64,000 nt of DNA from Streptomyces eurythermus (GCF_014649115.1 NZ_BMSK01000016.1:186572-250571); one strand, 5' to 3'; positions 8,504 to 17,123 are shown, numbered from the stretch's first letter. Notes: generated from the sequence alone by a model not told the origin. Program-made: numbers and translations.

Positions 8504-8624
8504 CGGCCGTCGCCGCGACGACGGGCACGGGCAGCGGCGCCCCTCGCCGGGAAACCGCCGTCAGGAGGGCGCCCGGTGGGCACCACCGAACACGGACCGG
8601 CGGGCGATTTCCGGCCGATGGCAC

Positions 8625-8654
8625 TTGACTGACCGAGAAGCGGCTGGATTGGAT
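8625..8654 (+). promoter_or_regulatory. Candidate promoter for the substrate-binding lipoprotein
   Basis: A -35-like TTGACT (8625-8630) and a -10-like TTGGAT (8649-8654) are separated by 18 bases. The predicted transcription start falls at or beside GTG 8661, so the lipoprotein mRNA may be leaderless. This would give the binding protein extra expression beyond read-through from the upstream operon. Confidence 0.4.
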
Positions 8655-8660
8655 CAACAG

Positions 8661-9614
8661 GTGACTTCAACAACCCATGACAGCAGGTCCATCCGGGGGA
8701 GCAGAGGCGCGGCGGTGGTCGCCCTGGCGGCGACGGCTCTGCTGGCGGGCTGTTCCTCCAGCGACAAGGCCGACAACCCCCTCACCGGCGGCAAGGCGGA
8801 CGGCGACAGCGTGGTCGTCGGTTCCAACAACTTTCCCGAGAGCACCCTGCTCGCCGACATCTACGGCGAGGCCCTCAAGGCCAAGGGCATCAAGGTCACC
8901 TACAAGCCGAACATCGGCAGCCGCGAGACCACTTACGGGCTGATCAAGAACGGCTCCCTCACGGTGATGCCCGAGTTCAACGGCGCCCTGCTGGCCCACC
9001 TCGACAAGAAGGCCACCCCGAAGACCCTCGAGGAGACCCAGGACGCCATCAACGCCAAGCTGGACTCCCAGCTGACCCTGCTCGACCCGGCGCCGGCGCA
9101 GTCCAAGGACTCCGTCACGGTGAACGCGGCCACCGCCGGGAAGTACCACCTCACGGACAAGTCCTCCATCGCCGACCTGAAGGACATCGCGGGGGACCTG
9201 GTCATCGGCGGCTCGCCGGAGTTCCAGGCCCGGCAGCAGGGGCTGGAGGGCCTGAAGTCCGTCTACGGCCTCGAGTTCAAGTCCTTCAAGGCGCTGGACA
9301 CCGGAGGCCCGCTGACGCTGGCGGCGCTGAAGAAGAACGCCGTCCAGGTCGCGGACGTCTTCACCACGGACCCGAACATCACCAAGGAGAAGTTCGTCGT
9401 CCTGCGGGACCCGAAGAACCTCTTCGGCTTCCAGAACGTCCAGCCGCTCGTCCGCAAGGGCGCGCTGCCCCAGAAGGGCGTCGACGCGCTCAACGCGGTC
9501 TCCGCGAAGCTGGACACCAAGACCCTGCTGGAGCTGGACACCCAGGTGCAGGCGGAGAAGAAGGACCCGCTGGACGTCGCCCGGGCCTGGCTGAAGTCCG
9601 CCGGGCTCGGCTGA
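8661..9614 (+). CDS. Osmoprotectant-type ABC transporter substrate-binding lipoprotein
   Basis: This extracytoplasmic solute receptor belongs to the ProX/OpuAC-type family and is about 317 residues from GTG 8661. An arginine-containing start, hydrophobic core and lipobox LLAGC (about residues 27-31) predict a lipoprotein. The mature part begins with DSVVVGSNNFPESTLLADIYGEALKAKG, the family's recognisable start, and includes MPEFNGALL and VADVFTTDPNI. GTG 8661 fits the promoter spacing and signal peptide length; TTG 8625 is an alternative. It closes the four-gene transporter set and is followed by a very strong terminator. Confidence 0.9.
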   Translation: MTSTTHDSRSIRGSRGAAVVALAATALLAGCSSSDKADNPLTGGKADGDSVVVGSNNFPESTLLADIYGEALKAKGIKVTYKPNIGSRETTYGLIKNGSLTVMPEFNGALLAHLDKKATPKTLEETQDAINAKLDSQLTLLDPAPAQSKDSVTVNAATAGKYHLTDKSSIADLKDIAGDLVIGGSPEFQARQQGLEGLKSVYGLEFKSFKALDTGGPLTLAALKKNAVQVADVFTTDPNITKEKFVVLRDPKNLFGFQNVQPLVRKGALPQKGVDALNAVSAKLDTKTLLELDTQVQAEKKDPLDVARAWLKSAGLG

Positions 9615-9642
9615 CCCACCGGCAGCCGGCAGCCCATGGGCG

Positions 9643-9686
9643 CCCGTCGGCGGGTGTCCCCGTGCCCGGGGACACCCGCCGACGGG
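9643..9686. terminator. Strong bidirectional terminator
   Basis: A perfect 19-bp stem (9643-9661 with 9668-9686) with a 6-base loop is followed by TTT on the plus strand. It lies between the convergent lipoprotein gene and the TerB-like gene and should serve both. Confidence 0.85.
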
Positions 9687-9700
9687 TTTCCGGTCTTCGC

Positions 9701-9727
9701 TCAGAGGTCTCAGAGGTCTCAGAGGTC
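9701..9727. repeat. Three perfect tandem copies of a 9-bp unit covering a stop codon
   Basis: TCAGAGGTC occurs three times in a row at 9701, 9710 and 9719. On the minus strand each unit reads Asp-Leu-stop in the frame of the TerB-like gene, so its termination signal is present three times in frame. Confidence 0.95.
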
Positions 9728-10174
9728 GAACTCGTGCGGCGGCAGGTCCAGCGCGTAGCACGCCTCGCGCACCACGGCCTGTTCGGTCTTGTCGAAGTCG
9801 CCGTCCGCGCCGCCGATGACGATGCCGATCTGGATGACGGCCCGCGCCTCCGCGGGCTTCTTCTTCGCCTTGGCGATCTCCTGGAGCACGCTGACCTTGC
9901 CGAAGGCGAAGTCGGCCGTCAGCTTGTTCAGGTTGTCCTCGAAACGGCGCCGCAGGTCGTCCGCCGGGAAGTTCTGCAACACCTCGTTCGTGGCGATGAG
10001 CTGGGCCACCCGCTGCCGCTCGGAGGGATCCACCGTCCCGTCGGCGGCGGCCACCAGCGCGCACATCGCCATGCTCGCATCGCGGAACGCGCCGCTCTTC
10101 AGGTCGTTCTTCTTCGCCACCAACTGGGTCTGCATCTGCGACGCCGACTCCTTGATGCGGTCCCACAGGGCCAT
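9719..10174 (-). CDS. TerB-like (tellurite-resistance family) protein
   Basis: The 151-residue cytoplasmic all-helical protein has TerB-family acidic metal-binding-like segments, VAAADGTVDPSERQRV (about residues 42-57) and GGADGDFDKTEQAVV (about 121-135), in an EF-hand-like rhythm. TerB-fold proteins are implicated in membrane-associated stress complexes; the precise role is unknown. ATG 10174 is preceded by GAGGAG. The stop codon lies in a 9-bp tandem repeat that supplies two further in-frame stops. Confidence 0.85.
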   Translation of the reverse strand: MALWDRIKESASQMQTQLVAKKNDLKSGAFRDASMAMCALVAAADGTVDPSERQRVAQLIATNEVLQNFPADDLRRRFEDNLNKLTADFAFGKVSVLQEIAKAKKKPAEARAVIQIGIVIGGADGDFDKTEQAVVREACYALDLPPHEFDL

Positions 10175-10398
10175 GTCCACTCCTCGCAACAGCCGTCGGA
10201 TGCCCTCGCGGCACCCCACGGAATTTCTACAGCACTGTAGAAACTAACCGATCGGCCGGGAAGTTCCGCGGACCCGCACCGGGCGGCCGGTGCGCCGCCC
10301 ACCGCCGACCGGCATCCGGCCGGGCTCCACCCGGGTTGTACAGTTGCGCAATGCGGCAACTGTCCGTTGCCGCAGGCCGAGACGGAGAAGGGGCCGTC

Positions 10399-10578
10399 AT
10401 GTTCCGCAACGCCATCGAGCCCTGGCACCTGCTGGTCGTCGCGATCGTGTTCATCGTGCTGTTCGGTTACCGGAAGCTGCCCGACACCGCCCGCGCGCTC
10501 GGGAAGTCCGTGCGGATCCTCAAGAGCGAGGCGCGGGCGATGAAGGACGGGGGTGGTACGGGCGGCTCCGCCGGCTGA
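10399..10578 (+). CDS. tatA: Twin-arginine translocase TatA-like protein
   Basis: The 59-residue protein has the TatA/B layout: a short N-terminus, one membrane helix (HLLVVAIVFIVLFG, about residues 9-22), the hinge YRKLPDTARALGKSVRILKSEARAM forming the amphipathic helix, and a Gly-rich tail. TatA subunits assemble the pore exporting folded proteins. ATG 10399 follows GGAGAAGGGG. It is a stand-alone paralogue here, not next to tatB or tatC, and may be a secondary TatA. Confidence 0.86.
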   Translation: MFRNAIEPWHLLVVAIVFIVLFGYRKLPDTARALGKSVRILKSEARAMKDGGGTGGSAG

Positions 10579-10580
10579 GG

Positions 10581-11576
10581 TCAGCCCTCGTCCGCGTCGT
10601 CCTCCTCGCCCTCGAAGAAGTCCCCGATCTCGTCCACGACCTCCGCGGCCACCATGCCCCCGACCACGCCCACGGCGAGGCCCGCCGCGCCCGCCGCCAC
10701 GGCCGTGCCCAGGCCCGGGCCGGAGTGGTGGCCGGCCCCGGACGTGCCGGCGTGGCCGTAGCCGTGGCTGTCGTGGCCGTACGCCGCGTGGCTGCCGTAG
10801 GCGTCGTGGTGCTCGGTCATCCGGCGGATCCAGCCGTCCACCTCGGCCTGCCAGTCCAGGGCCGACGCGTCCTCGTGGCGCACCGTGAACCGGGTCAGGG
10901 CGTCGTGCCCCGCGGAGAACAGCCCGCCGCGCTTGTCCGCCTCCAGCACGATCTCCACGCCGGAGGGGGAGGCGAGGAAGGTCAGCTCCAGCTCGTTCAT
11001 CGCGTGCGCGTACTGCGGGGCCGGCGTCAGCTCGATCTCCTGGTAGAACGGCAGCCGCTGGCCCGTACCGCCGATGTGGCCGTACTCCAGGTCGGCCGAG
11101 CGGAAGCCGAAGCCCAGGCCGCCGAAGGCCTCCAGCACCGCCTCCTGCACGGGCAGCGGACGGACGGCCAGCGGGTCCAGGTCGCCCTTGTCCCGGGCGC
11201 CCGCCACCGCGACCTCCGTGCGCACGCCCAGCACGACGCCGAGCGGCTGCCCGTGCAGCTCGGTCACCGGGGTCTCCCAGGGCAGCGGCACGCTGAACGG
11301 CAGCTCGCGCTCCTCCTCCTCGCCGAGCCGGAAGCCGCCGCCCACGGTGAACCGCTCGAAGACGACCGAGCCCTCGCTCTCGCCCTCCGCGTGCTCCGCC
11401 TCCACACGGGCGATCAGCTCCAGCCCGATGTGCTCGATGTCCACGGCCGACCCGCCGCCCCGCAGCAGCACCCGGCCCGTCAGGGCGCCGCCCGGCAGCG
11501 CCGCGCCCCCGTCCAGCACCGTGTCCACGGAGGGGCCGCCGACCCCGATCGCACCCAGCAGCCTCTTGAACACCAT
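10581..11576 (-). CDS. Spo0M-like sporulation-control protein
   Basis: The 331-residue product starts MVFKRLLGAIGVGGPSVDTVL and continues as an arrestin-like beta-sandwich protein of the Spo0M family (GGALTGRVLLRGGGSAVDIEHIGLELIARVE). Bacillus Spo0M affects sporulation and cell morphology. After about residue 250 a His/Gly/Tyr-rich stretch (HAAYGHDSHGYGHAG) is followed by a Gly/Ala/Val hydrophobic segment (AAGAAGLAVGVVGGMVAAEVV) and an acidic tail (FFEGEEDDADEG); the hydrophobic segment could contact the membrane. ATG 11576 follows AGGGAG. It converges tightly with tatA (2 bases between the stop codons). Confidence 0.82.
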   Translation of the reverse strand: MVFKRLLGAIGVGGPSVDTVLDGGAALPGGALTGRVLLRGGGSAVDIEHIGLELIARVEAEHAEGESEGSVVFERFTVGGGFRLGEEEERELPFSVPLPWETPVTELHGQPLGVVLGVRTEVAVAGARDKGDLDPLAVRPLPVQEAVLEAFGGLGFGFRSADLEYGHIGGTGQRLPFYQEIELTPAPQYAHAMNELELTFLASPSGVEIVLEADKRGGLFSAGHDALTRFTVRHEDASALDWQAEVDGWIRRMTEHHDAYGSHAAYGHDSHGYGHAGTSGAGHHSGPGLGTAVAAGAAGLAVGVVGGMVAAEVVDEIGDFFEGEEDDADEG

Positions 11577-12033
11577 GCCGTAGCTCCCTTGCGCCTCGTC
11601 CTGTCCGGACGGCACTCCTTGTCCGCCCGGCTGCCCGGTGAACTCCCGGCGGGGACAGAGAAGTTCCCAGGTCACCCGTTCGAAGGACCCATGGCGTGAC
11701 GGGGTGACGTCGTGACGGGGCGGCGAGGCGCGGCAACCGCCGTGTGCGGGGCGGCTGTTCGCTTCCAGGTACGGGAAAGCACCGACCGGTCCTGCTGTTT
11801 TGCGGCTGCCCCGGCCCCCCGTTGAAGACCGGGCGTCCGCCTCGTATCGTGACGGATCAAGGGTGCGGCTTCCGTCGCCCGGAGCCCGCCGAGCGCTGTA
11901 GTACGGCTGACAGGTGTCGTATCGCGTGCGTGGACCTCTGGACTCCCATTCCCCTGCGGTGAGTTATCGTATGCGGGGGGTTGAAAACAAACCGCATGTC
12001 CTGTTCTTTTGAGGTGCGAGGAGGGGTCCGGGG
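11577..12033. other. Intergenic region upstream of cprB
   Basis: This 457-base gap lies between the divergent Spo0M-like and cprB genes. Short ORFs within it (for example 11744-11962 plus, 11672-12070 minus) lack family resemblance and coding character. The only structure I can support is the candidate autoregulatory element near 11984-12010, close to cprB. Confidence 0.5.
11984..12010. promoter_or_regulatory. Candidate gamma-butyrolactone autoregulatory element (ARE)
   Basis: The AT-rich stretch beginning AAAACAAACCGCATG and ending TCCTGTTCTTTT is an imperfect inverted repeat (AAAACAA...CCG against AAAAGAACAGG), 24 bases upstream of the cprB start. Its length, flanking A/T runs and central GC-rich half-sites resemble AREs bound by ScbR/CprB-type receptors. 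An additional perfect ATGCGG/CCGCAT pair (11971-11976 and 11992-11997) overlaps it. Autoregulation by CprB is inferred. Confidence 0.55.
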
Positions 12034-12681
12034 ATGGCGAGGCAGTTACGCGCTGAACAGACCCGCGCAACCATCATCACGGCCGCCGCCGACCTGTTCG
12101 ACCGGCACGGCTACGAATCCACCAGCTTGAGCGATATCGTCGCACATGCGAAGGTCACCAAGGGCGCCCTGTACTTCCACTTCGCGGCCAAGGAGGACCT
12201 CGCCCAGGCGATCCTGGAGCTCCAGGCCAAGGCGGCCCGGCAGCTCGTGGCCGACGTCGAGAGCCGCGGCTGCTCGTCGTTGGAGGCGCTGATGCGCACC
12301 ACGTTCGGGATCGCCCGGCTCGCCGTGGAGGACCCCGTGCCGCGCGCCGGGCTCCGCCTCGCCACCGCCGACATCGCCGTACGGCCGCCGCTGCGGCACC
12401 CGTTCACCGAGTGGCTGGAGTTCGCCACCCGCAAATTCAACGGGGCCGTCAGGGAGGCCGATCTGCACGGGGATCTCGACGTCGGGGTGGTCGCCCACTC
12501 CCTCGTCTGCTTCTTCGTCGGCACCCGGGTCGCGGGCCGTTCGCTGGAGCCGGTCGGGCGGCTGCCGCGCAGGGTCGCCGAGATGTGGCACCTGGTGATC
12601 CGCGGCCTGGTCCCGGTGCACCGGCGCCCCCGCTACGTCACCCTCGCCACCCATCTGGAACGGGAGGTCCGTGCCGCCTGA
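12034..12681 (+). CDS. cprB: Gamma-butyrolactone receptor homologue (TetR family)
   Basis: The 215-residue TetR-type repressor closely resembles S. coelicolor CprB as I remember it: MARQLRAEQTRATIITAAAD at the start, the HTH segment LSDIVAHAKVTKGALYFHFAAKEDLAQAIL (about residues 30-59), and a ligand domain ending RRPRYVTLATHLEREV. Receptors of this group control antibiotic production and sporulation, although CprB itself has no firmly established butyrolactone ligand. ATG 12034 follows GAGGAGG. It lies convergent to a P450 gene and near geosmin synthase, as in S. coelicolor. No butyrolactone synthase (AfsA) gene is nearby, so any signal would come from elsewhere. Confidence 0.9.
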   Translation: MARQLRAEQTRATIITAAADLFDRHGYESTSLSDIVAHAKVTKGALYFHFAAKEDLAQAILELQAKAARQLVADVESRGCSSLEALMRTTFGIARLAVEDPVPRAGLRLATADIAVRPPLRHPFTEWLEFATRKFNGAVREADLHGDLDVGVVAHSLVCFFVGTRVAGRSLEPVGRLPRRVAEMWHLVIRGLVPVHRRPRYVTLATHLEREVRAA

Positions 12682-12694
12682 CACCCACGACACG

Positions 12695-12740
12695 GTGACG
12701 GACATGTCCCTCGGCCCCGTTCGCGCCCATGGTCCGTCAC
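12695..12740. terminator. Weak inverted repeat between convergent cprB and P450 genes
   Basis: GTGACGGAC (12695-12703) pairs with GTCCGTCAC (12732-12740) with a 28-base loop. The right arm overlaps the P450 stop codon. A bidirectional terminator role is plausible, but the long loop weakens it. Confidence 0.35.
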
Positions 12741-14002
12741 AGAAGCCGCAGCGGCAGTGACTTGACGCCGTTGATGAAGTTCGACACCAGCCGTCCGGCC
12801 GGTCCCGCGAGCACCGGCGGGCCCGGCAGGACGCGCGGCAGCTCCTCGTGCAGCAGCCGCAGTTGCAGCCGGGCGAAGTGGGCGCCCAGACAGACATGGG
12901 GGCCGTCCCCGAACGACACATGCGGATTGGGGGAGCGCGTCGGGTCGAGCCGGTCCGGGTCGGCGAACACGCGCTCGTCCCGGTTGGCCGAGGCGTGGAA
13001 CACCACGACCTTGTCGCCCGCCCGGATCCGGCGGCCCGCCAGCTCGGTGTCCCGCACGGCCGTCCGGCGGAAGGTCAGCACCGGCGGATGCCAGCGCAGC
13101 AACTCGTCGACGGCCGACGGCAGGCCGCCCGGTTCGGCGCGCAGCCTCTCGTACACCCCGGGATGCTCCGCCAGTGCCAGCAGCCCGCCCGGGGCCGCGG
13201 CGCGCACCGTGTCGTTGCCCGCCACGGTGAGCAGGAAGAAGAACATCTCCAGTTCCGCGTCCGCGAGTCCGGCGTCGTGGGCGAGCGTCGTCATGATGTC
13301 GTCGGCGGGGTGCCGGCGCTTGTGCGCCGCGAGCCGCCCGGCGTAGTCGAACATGTCCCGCAGCATCGCGGGCGACCGGGGATCGACCGGCCTGCCCGCC
13401 TGGTCCAGCACCGGCGGTGCCGCCTCGTCCGGGTCCTGGTAGCCGATGACCCGCCGGGTCCAGTCCAGCAGCAGCCCCCGGTCGCTCTCCGGGACGCCCA
13501 GCAGGTCCGTCAGGTTCAGCAGGGCGTACTCGTCGGTGACGGCGGCCACCAGATCGACCGTGCCGTCCCCCTCCCGCGCCCGCGCGAGGGCACCCGTGAG
13601 CAGCGCCCGCGCCCGCTCACGGGCGACGGCCGCGAACCGTTCCACGCGACCCGGCGTGAAGGCGCGGCTCACCAGCCTGCGCAGCCGCCCGTGCGCCGGC
13701 GGATCCTGGTTGAGCATCATCCGCCGGATGAACGGCAGATCCTCCGGATCGGGGTCGCGGATCTGGGTGGCGCCTGCGAACGAGGAGTACGTCCCCGCGT
13801 CCTTCAGTACGCGCACGACGTCCGCGTGCCTCGTCACCGCCCAGAAGCCGGGCCCGGCCGGCCAGCCCAGCACCTCCGGCTCCTCCTGCCAGGCCACCGG
13901 ATGATGGTCGCGCAGCACGCGGTAGTCGTCGTAGGGCACCCCGGCGGCGTACCGGCGCGGATCGAAGACGTCCGGGACCGGCGGGGCCGCGCGACCGCTC
14001 AC
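12737..14002 (-). CDS. Cytochrome P450
   Basis: The 421-residue heme monooxygenase is of the soluble bacterial type. Landmarks are the I-helix AGNDT (261-265), the K-helix ExxR at E300/R303 (ELLR) and the heme-thiolate loop FGDGPHVCLG with Cys371. The residue after the conserved Thr is Val instead of the usual Thr or Ser, which may affect proton delivery. GTG 14002 overlaps the stop of the alpha/beta hydrolase gene, so the two are translationally coupled. No ferredoxin gene is adjacent. The substrate is unknown; position opposite geosmin synthase and beside cprB suggests a role in specialised metabolism. Confidence 0.92.
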   Translation of the reverse strand: MSGRAAPPVPDVFDPRRYAAGVPYDDYRVLRDHHPVAWQEEPEVLGWPAGPGFWAVTRHADVVRVLKDAGTYSSFAGATQIRDPDPEDLPFIRRMMLNQDPPAHGRLRRLVSRAFTPGRVERFAAVARERARALLTGALARAREGDGTVDLVAAVTDEYALLNLTDLLGVPESDRGLLLDWTRRVIGYQDPDEAAPPVLDQAGRPVDPRSPAMLRDMFDYAGRLAAHKRRHPADDIMTTLAHDAGLADAELEMFFFLLTVAGNDTVRAAAPGGLLALAEHPGVYERLRAEPGGLPSAVDELLRWHPPVLTFRRTAVRDTELAGRRIRAGDKVVVFHASANRDERVFADPDRLDPTRSPNPHVSFGDGPHVCLGAHFARLQLRLLHEELPRVLPGPPVLAGPAGRLVSNFINGVKSLPLRLL

Positions 14003-14808
14003 GTCCGACCGACCCGGTCCGCGCCGGCCGTCTCCCCGGCCTCGTCCGCCCGCAGGAAGTCCTCGGCCACGCGCACCAGTTCCAGCGGGGTCTCGTCCAT
14101 GGCGCAGTGGCCGGCGCGGGCGAGCACCGCCAGCCGTGCTCGCGGGTACCAGGACAGCCAGGTCCGCCGCATGACCTCCGGTGACAACGCCGGATCGAGC
14201 GCACCGGCCACGGCCAGCGCCGGCACCTCGCTGCCGGCGACCTCGGCGCTGAAGTCGTCGCCCGACCACGAGTCCAGCCAGGCCCGGAACGCCTTGGCGT
14301 CGCTGCGCTCCAGCGAGCGGGCGACCATCCGGTCCAGCCAGGCGGCGGGCCGGTCGCCCCCGGTGGTGAAGTCGATGATCGCGCGCCGGTTCTCCGCGCG
14401 GTGCGCCGCCCCGGTGAACAGCGCCGCCTGTTCTCCGGCCAGCGGCAGGCCCGAGGCGGGCACGGGCGAGACGCCCACGATCCGGCGCAGCCTGTCCGGG
14501 GCCACCGCGAGCAGCCGCTGGGCCACCGCGCCGCCCATCGAGTGCCCGATCACCGAGAACCGCCGCCAGCCGAGCCGGTCCGCCAGCTCCACCAGGTCCC
14601 CGGCGGCCTCGGCGGTGGTGTACGCGCCCGTGACGTCCCGGGCCTCGCCGTAGCCGCGCAGGTCGACCAGCGCGTAGGAGAAGGACGTGCGGTCGAGGTC
14701 CGGCAGCACGGGGGTGTAAGCGGACCGGTCGGCGAACCAGCCGTGCACGGCGAACACCTTGTGGGCGCCGTCGCCGTGCACCTCATGGGGCAGCACGAAG
14801 GAGGTCAT
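13999..14808 (-). CDS. Alpha/beta-hydrolase fold protein
   Basis: The 269-residue protein has the oxyanion-hole HGWF (22-25), the nucleophile elbow GHSMGG with Ser90, and a C-terminal catalytic His in RAGHCAMDE (about 237), so the triad looks complete. Family members are esterases, lactonases, thioesterases or haloperoxidase-like enzymes; the sequence does not decide. ATG 14808 was chosen because homology starts right there (MTSFVLPHEVHGDGAHKVFAVHG). It is the first gene of a two-gene operon with the P450 and is divergent from geosmin synthase across a 152-base region. Confidence 0.88.
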   Translation of the reverse strand: MTSFVLPHEVHGDGAHKVFAVHGWFADRSAYTPVLPDLDRTSFSYALVDLRGYGEARDVTGAYTTAEAAGDLVELADRLGWRRFSVIGHSMGGAVAQRLLAVAPDRLRRIVGVSPVPASGLPLAGEQAALFTGAAHRAENRRAIIDFTTGGDRPAAWLDRMVARSLERSDAKAFRAWLDSWSGDDFSAEVAGSEVPALAVAGALDPALSPEVMRRTWLSWYPRARLAVLARAGHCAMDETPLELVRVAEDFLRADEAGETAGADRVGRT

Positions 14809-14960
14809 GCGCCTACCGTGGCCCCCGCGCGCGGGCACGGCAAGGCGGCCAACGCCACAATCCCCGCAGGAGTTCCCGGTTTCGCCCATGGTTCACGCGA
14901 TGGTGTGATCATGTGCCTTGGTGCGGATGGGGTTTCGGGGACACGGGTAGGGCCCCGGCC
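14809..14960. promoter_or_regulatory. Divergent promoter region of the hydrolase-P450 operon and geosmin synthase
   Basis: The 152 bases must hold promoters for both directions. I could not assign -35/-10 hexamers with confidence. A partly symmetric GTGTGATCATGTG lies near 14902-14914 and might be a regulator site. Confidence 0.4.
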
Positions 14961-17123
14961 ATGACGCAGCCGTTCGAACTCCCGCACTTCTACATGCCGT
15001 ACCCCGCGCGGCTCAACCCGCACCTGGACGAGGCCCGCGCCCACTCGACCCGGTGGGCGCGCGAGATGGGCATGCTGGAGGGCTCCGGGATCTGGGACCA
15101 GGCCGACCTGGAGGCGCACGACTACGGACTCCTGTGCGCCTACACCCACCCCGACTGCGACGGACCCGCCCTCTCGCTGATCACCGACTGGTACGTGTGG
15201 GTGTTCTTCTTCGACGACCACTTCCTCGACATGTTCAAGCGCACCCAGGACCGCGCCGCCGGCAAGGCCCACCTGGACCGTCTGCCGCTGTTCATGCCGC
15301 TCGACCCCGGCACACCCGTGCCCGAGCCGGAGAACCCGGTGGAGGCGGGCCTGAAGGACCTGTGGGCGCGCACGGTGCCGGCGATGTCCGTGGACTGGCG
15401 GCGCCGCTTCTCCGTCGCCACCGAACACCTGCTCAACGAGTCCATGTGGGAGCTGTCCAACATCAACGAGGGGCGGATCGCCAACCCCGTCGAGTACATC
15501 GAGATGCGCCGGAAGGTGGGCGGCGCCCCCTGGTCGGCCGGGCTCGTGGAGTACGCGACCGCCGAGGTGCCCGCCGCCGTCGCCGGCACCCGGCCGCTGC
15601 GCGTCCTCATGGAGACGTTCTCCGACGCCGTCCACCTGCGCAACGACCTGTTCTCCTACCAGCGCGAGGTCGAGGAAGAGGGCGAGAACAGCAACGGCGT
15701 GCTGGTCCTGGAGACGTTCTTCAAGTGCACCACCCAGAAGGCCGCCGACATCGTCAACGACGTCCTCACCTCCCGGCTGCACCAGTTCGAGCACACCGCG
15801 CTCACCGAAGTGCCCGCCGTCGCCCTGGAGAAGGGCCTGAGCCCCGCCGAGGTGGCCGCCGTCGCCGCCTACACCAAGGGGCTCCAGGACTGGCAGTCCG
15901 GCGGCCACGAATGGCACCTGCGCTCCAGCCGCTACATGAACAAGGGCGCGCGCACCGGCTCACCGTGGCAGGTGCCGAGCGGCCTCGGCACCTCGGCCGC
16001 CGACATCGGCGCACTCCTCGCCTCGGCCGCGCAGGACCGGCTGCGCTCCTACTCCCACGTGCCGTACCAGAAGGTCGGCCCGTCCCGCATCCCCGACCTG
16101 CACATGCCCTTCGAACTCCAGCTCAGCCCCCACCTGGACCAGGCCCGCGGCCACCTCGTCGACTGGTGCCACCGCATGGGCATCCTCCAGGAGGGCGTCT
16201 GGGACGAGGACAAACTGGCCGCCTACGACCTCGCGCTGTGCTCCGCCGGCCTGGACCCCGACGCCACCCCCGAGGCCCTGGACCTGAGCGCGCACTGGCT
16301 CGCCTGGGGAACCTACGGCGACGACTACTACCCGCTGGTGTACGGCCACCGCAGGGACCTGGCCGCCGCCCGCCTCACCACGGCCCGGCTCTCGCAGTGC
16401 ATGCCGGTCGAGGGCGAGGCGGCCGTCGTCCCCGGCAACGCCATGGAACGCGCGCTGATCGACCTGTGGGCGCGCACCACGGCCACCATGACCACCGACC
16501 AGCGGCGCACCCTGAAGTCGGCCGTCGACGCGATGACCGAGAGCTGGGTCTGGGAACTGTCCAACCAGCTCCAGAACCGCATCCCGGACCCGGTCGACTA
16601 CCTGGAGATGCGGCGCGCCACCTTCGGCTCGGACCTCACCCTGAGCCTGTGCCGGATGGGGCAGGGCCCCGCCGTCCCGGCCGAGGTGTACGCCAGCGGC
16701 CCGGTGCGCTCCCTGGAGAACGCCGCCATCGACTACGCCTGCCTCCTCAACGACGTCTTCTCCTACCAGAAGGAGATCGAGTACGAGGGCGAGATCCACA
16801 ACGCCATCCTCGTGGTCCAGAACTTCTTCGGCGTGGACTATCCGTCCGCGCTGACCGTCGTGCAGGACCTGATCAACCAGCGCATGCGGCAGTTCGAGCA
16901 CGTCGTCGCGCACGAACTACCCGTCCTGTACGACGACTTCGCGCTGTCCGAGGAGTCCCGGGCCGCCATGGGCGCCTATGTGCTGGACCTGCGGAACTGG
17001 CTGGCGGGCATCCTGAACTGGCACCGGTCCGTCGACCGGTACAAGGCCGAGTGGCTGGGCCGCCGCGCCCACGGCTTCCTGCCCGACCGGCCGCCCGCCG
17101 TGCCCGCCCTGTCGCTCGGCTGA
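14961..17123 (+). CDS. geoA: Geosmin synthase (bifunctional germacradienol/geosmin synthase)
   Basis: This two-domain class I terpene cyclase of 720 residues converts farnesyl diphosphate to germacradienol (N-terminal domain) and then to geosmin (C-terminal domain) with magnesium. The N-terminal domain has the aspartate-rich DDHFLD (85-90; other family members usually read DDHFLE) and the NSE-type NDLFSYQREVEEEGE (about 227). The C-terminal domain has DDYYP (about 454) and NDVFSYQKEIEYEGE (about 597). Length matches the roughly 725-residue family norm. ATG 14961 was chosen by the conserved start MTQPFELPHFYMPYPARLNP. The gene is constitutive to development-linked in other streptomycetes. Confidence 0.98.
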   Translation: MTQPFELPHFYMPYPARLNPHLDEARAHSTRWAREMGMLEGSGIWDQADLEAHDYGLLCAYTHPDCDGPALSLITDWYVWVFFFDDHFLDMFKRTQDRAAGKAHLDRLPLFMPLDPGTPVPEPENPVEAGLKDLWARTVPAMSVDWRRRFSVATEHLLNESMWELSNINEGRIANPVEYIEMRRKVGGAPWSAGLVEYATAEVPAAVAGTRPLRVLMETFSDAVHLRNDLFSYQREVEEEGENSNGVLVLETFFKCTTQKAADIVNDVLTSRLHQFEHTALTEVPAVALEKGLSPAEVAAVAAYTKGLQDWQSGGHEWHLRSSRYMNKGARTGSPWQVPSGLGTSAADIGALLASAAQDRLRSYSHVPYQKVGPSRIPDLHMPFELQLSPHLDQARGHLVDWCHRMGILQEGVWDEDKLAAYDLALCSAGLDPDATPEALDLSAHWLAWGTYGDDYYPLVYGHRRDLAAARLTTARLSQCMPVEGEAAVVPGNAMERALIDLWARTTATMTTDQRRTLKSAVDAMTESWVWELSNQLQNRIPDPVDYLEMRRATFGSDLTLSLCRMGQGPAVPAEVYASGPVRSLENAAIDYACLLNDVFSYQKEIEYEGEIHNAILVVQNFFGVDYPSALTVVQDLINQRMRQFEHVVAHELPVLYDDFALSEESRAAMGAYVLDLRNWLAGILNWHRSVDRYKAEWLGRRAHGFLPDRPPAVPALSLG

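Noticed and set aside
11744..11962. 72-codon ORF upstream of cprB
   Set aside because: No ribosome site, no family pattern and poor codon character; treated as noncoding.
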